Source: Sphingobium sp.
GTDB lineage: Bacteria > Pseudomonadota > Alphaproteobacteria > Sphingomonadales > Sphingomonadaceae
Direction: 5' to 3'
Assembly (NCBI GenBank): GCA_030148625.1
Contig: JASBTC010000371.1
Span: 1 to 7,106, forward strand
DNA: 7,106 nucleotides
Made by a program: the position numbers and the translations under genes. Below the pieces are notes generated by a model. It was given only the letters and a program-made list of their open reading frames with translations, did no database searches and was not told the DNA's origin. Below, piece after piece: positions 6,003-7,106 of this stretch. The number at the start of each line of letters is the position of its first letter. Positions within the stretch are counted from its first letter, which is position 1.

Positions 6003-7106
6003 TCAGGTCCGCAGCCGCTCGATCGCCTGGGCCAGCGCGACATAGAGCTTGCCCATGTCGGAGGAAAGCAGGGTCACGCCGAGCGGCGAGCCATCGCGCG
6101 TGGCGAGCACGTTGCGCAGGATCGCCTCGAAATCATGGACATAGCGGTTGATCTGGTCGCGGAACTCGGGGTCGTCGTCATAATGGTGGAGGATCTCGCG
6201 GACCTCACCCGAGTCGAGCAGCCGCACCGCGCGGCGCGTGAAGACGCCGCGATCGCCCTTGAGATAAGCGGCCCAGGCACTGTCGGTGACGTCGTTGGAC
6301 AGGATCTTGGTCACGTCGATCGCGGTCGAATTGAGCGATTCGATCAGCAGTGCGACGCGGCGGGCAAAGCCGTCCTGGCTCACCCGGTCGGCTTCCTCGC
6401 GGGCTTCCTCGATCCGCGATTCGACTGCCGATGTCGTGTCGGCGATCGTCAGCATCTGGCGCATCAGCCGGTCCGACGCCTTGTGCGCGGCCTCCACCGC
6501 ACGCTCGGCAGCTGCCGCGATCTCCGCCATCTGCGCCTCGACCCGCTCGGTCAGCGTTTCGGCAAGCGCCGCGTCGCTGGCGCGGGCAAGGGCGGCCGCA
6601 CTTTCGGGCACGATCGATGCCAGTGCATCCTTCGCGCGTTCGGAGGCGAGCTGTGCGGTTTCGCGGACGCGGACGAGCGCTTCGACGAGCTGCGGCCCCG
6701 CCATTTCCGCAAAGCGGGTGGCTTCGTCGCCGGCCAGGCCGATCGCCTGCGCCAGCGTTTCGATCGAGCCGCGGCTTTCGACGATGCGCTGGTCGAGATC
6801 GGCGACGAGCGCGTCGATCGATGCGCGATGACGGCTGAGTGCCGCCTCGGATTCGCTGAGCCGGTTGAACGCGCTGACCGCGGTCATCTCCAGCTTTTCG
6901 GCTTCGGGGGTCAGTGCGGCGATCAGCGCGCGGCTACCCGCAGCCTTGACGTCGAGCCGGTCGAACGCGGCGGGCAGGGCTTCGTCGAGCTCGCGGGAAT
7001 TGGCGTCGAGCGCGGTCAATAGCGCTTCTGCTTTCTGGATCAGCGTGTCGGCGACATTGCCGCCCTTGCCGAGCGCTGCGTTCATGCGCTCGGTATGGCC
7101 GCTGAG
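6003..7106 (-). CDS. Large alanine-rich coiled-coil protein with conserved C-terminal domain, C-terminal part
   Basis: The C-terminal 367 residues of a longer protein. The frame stays open to the window edge (LSGHTER before the first visible Met at 7083-7085), so that ATG is not taken as the start. Two parts are visible. About the first 240 residues are alanine-, glutamate- and arginine-rich heptad-like helix with hardly any proline, i.e. an extended coiled coil. The last ~120 residues form a compact, less repetitive domain with FARRVALLIESLNSTAIDV, DVTDSAWAAYLKGDRGVFTRRAVRLL, HHYDDDPEFRDQINRYVHDFE and LLSSDMGKLYVALAQAIERL. I recognise this end as typical of sphingomonad proteins annotated only as hypothetical or ATPase-like; I see no nucleotide-binding motif in the visible part. 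A long coiled coil with a distinct C-terminal domain suggests a structural or polarity protein, possibly in the manner of Caulobacter TipN, but that is inference. No membrane segment is visible in this part. Confidence 0.85.
   Translation of the reverse strand, partial: LSGHTERMNAALGKGGNVADTLIQKAEALLTALDANSRELDEALPAAFDRLDVKAAGSRALIAALTPEAEKLEMTAVSAFNRLSESEAALSRHRASIDALVADLDQRIVESRGSIETLAQAIGLAGDEATRFAEMAGPQLVEALVRVRETAQLASERAKDALASIVPESAAALARASDAALAETLTERVEAQMAEIAAAAERAVEAAHKASDRLMRQMLTIADTTSAVESRIEEAREEADRVSQDGFARRVALLIESLNSTAIDVTKILSNDVTDSAWAAYLKGDRGVFTRRAVRLLDSGEVREILHHYDDDPEFRDQINRYVHDFEAILRNVLATRDGSPLGVTLLSSDMGKLYVALAQAIERLRT

Noticed and set aside
6135..7022. Plus-strand 295-codon reading frame opposite the coiled-coil gene
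   Set aside because: Arg/Gly/Asp-rich mirror of alanine- and glutamate-rich codons; the minus strand has the coherent coiled coil and patterned C-terminal domain.

Overview
The window reads as the chromosome of a GC-rich alphaproteobacterium, most likely a sphingomonad. This rests on recalled family resemblance, not on a search: the coaX-rnj-DUF1467 order, the N-terminus of RNase J, and a C-terminal domain of the last gene that looks familiar from that order. Base composition and codon use look uniform, and I see no insertion sequence, phage gene, CRISPR array, rRNA or tRNA. Six complete genes and two genes cut by the window edges cover almost everything. No intergenic stretch exceeds about 135 bases.

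Positions 2-3686 (+ strand) form one probable operon: the 3' part of coaX (type III pantothenate kinase), rnj (ribonuclease J, GTG start), a small two-helix DUF1467 membrane protein overlapping the rnj stop by ATGA, and a JmjC/cupin protein closely resembling E. coli YcfD/RoxA, the arginine hydroxylase of ribosomal protein uL16. The operon ends in a hairpin just after the roxA stop, then an 85-bp dispersed-type palindrome (3717-3801).

Positions 3815-5286 (- strand) hold an RluE-type 23S rRNA pseudouridine synthase, convergent with roxA, and upstream of it an AraC-family regulator. The regulator is divergent from a six-helix membrane protein (5421-5990, probably DUF7010 family). Their 134-bp shared upstream region carries a spaced inverted repeat that may be an operator pair.

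Positions 6003-7106 (- strand) are the C-terminal part of a large alanine-rich coiled-coil protein with a compact C-terminal domain. It converges on the membrane-protein gene with only 12 bases between the stop codons.

Functionally the left half is about RNA and the ribosome: RNase J handles RNA decay and rRNA 5' maturation, while RoxA and RluE each modify one component of the large subunit. If the E. coli substrates apply here, the two modifications lie in the same neighbourhood, helix 89 and its contact protein uL16. The right half is a regulator/membrane-protein pair and a probable cell-architecture protein. I did not find a clearly novel multi-gene system. The best leads are the roxA/rluE pairing, the AraC/DUF7010 pair with its inverted repeat, and the uncharacterised coiled-coil protein.
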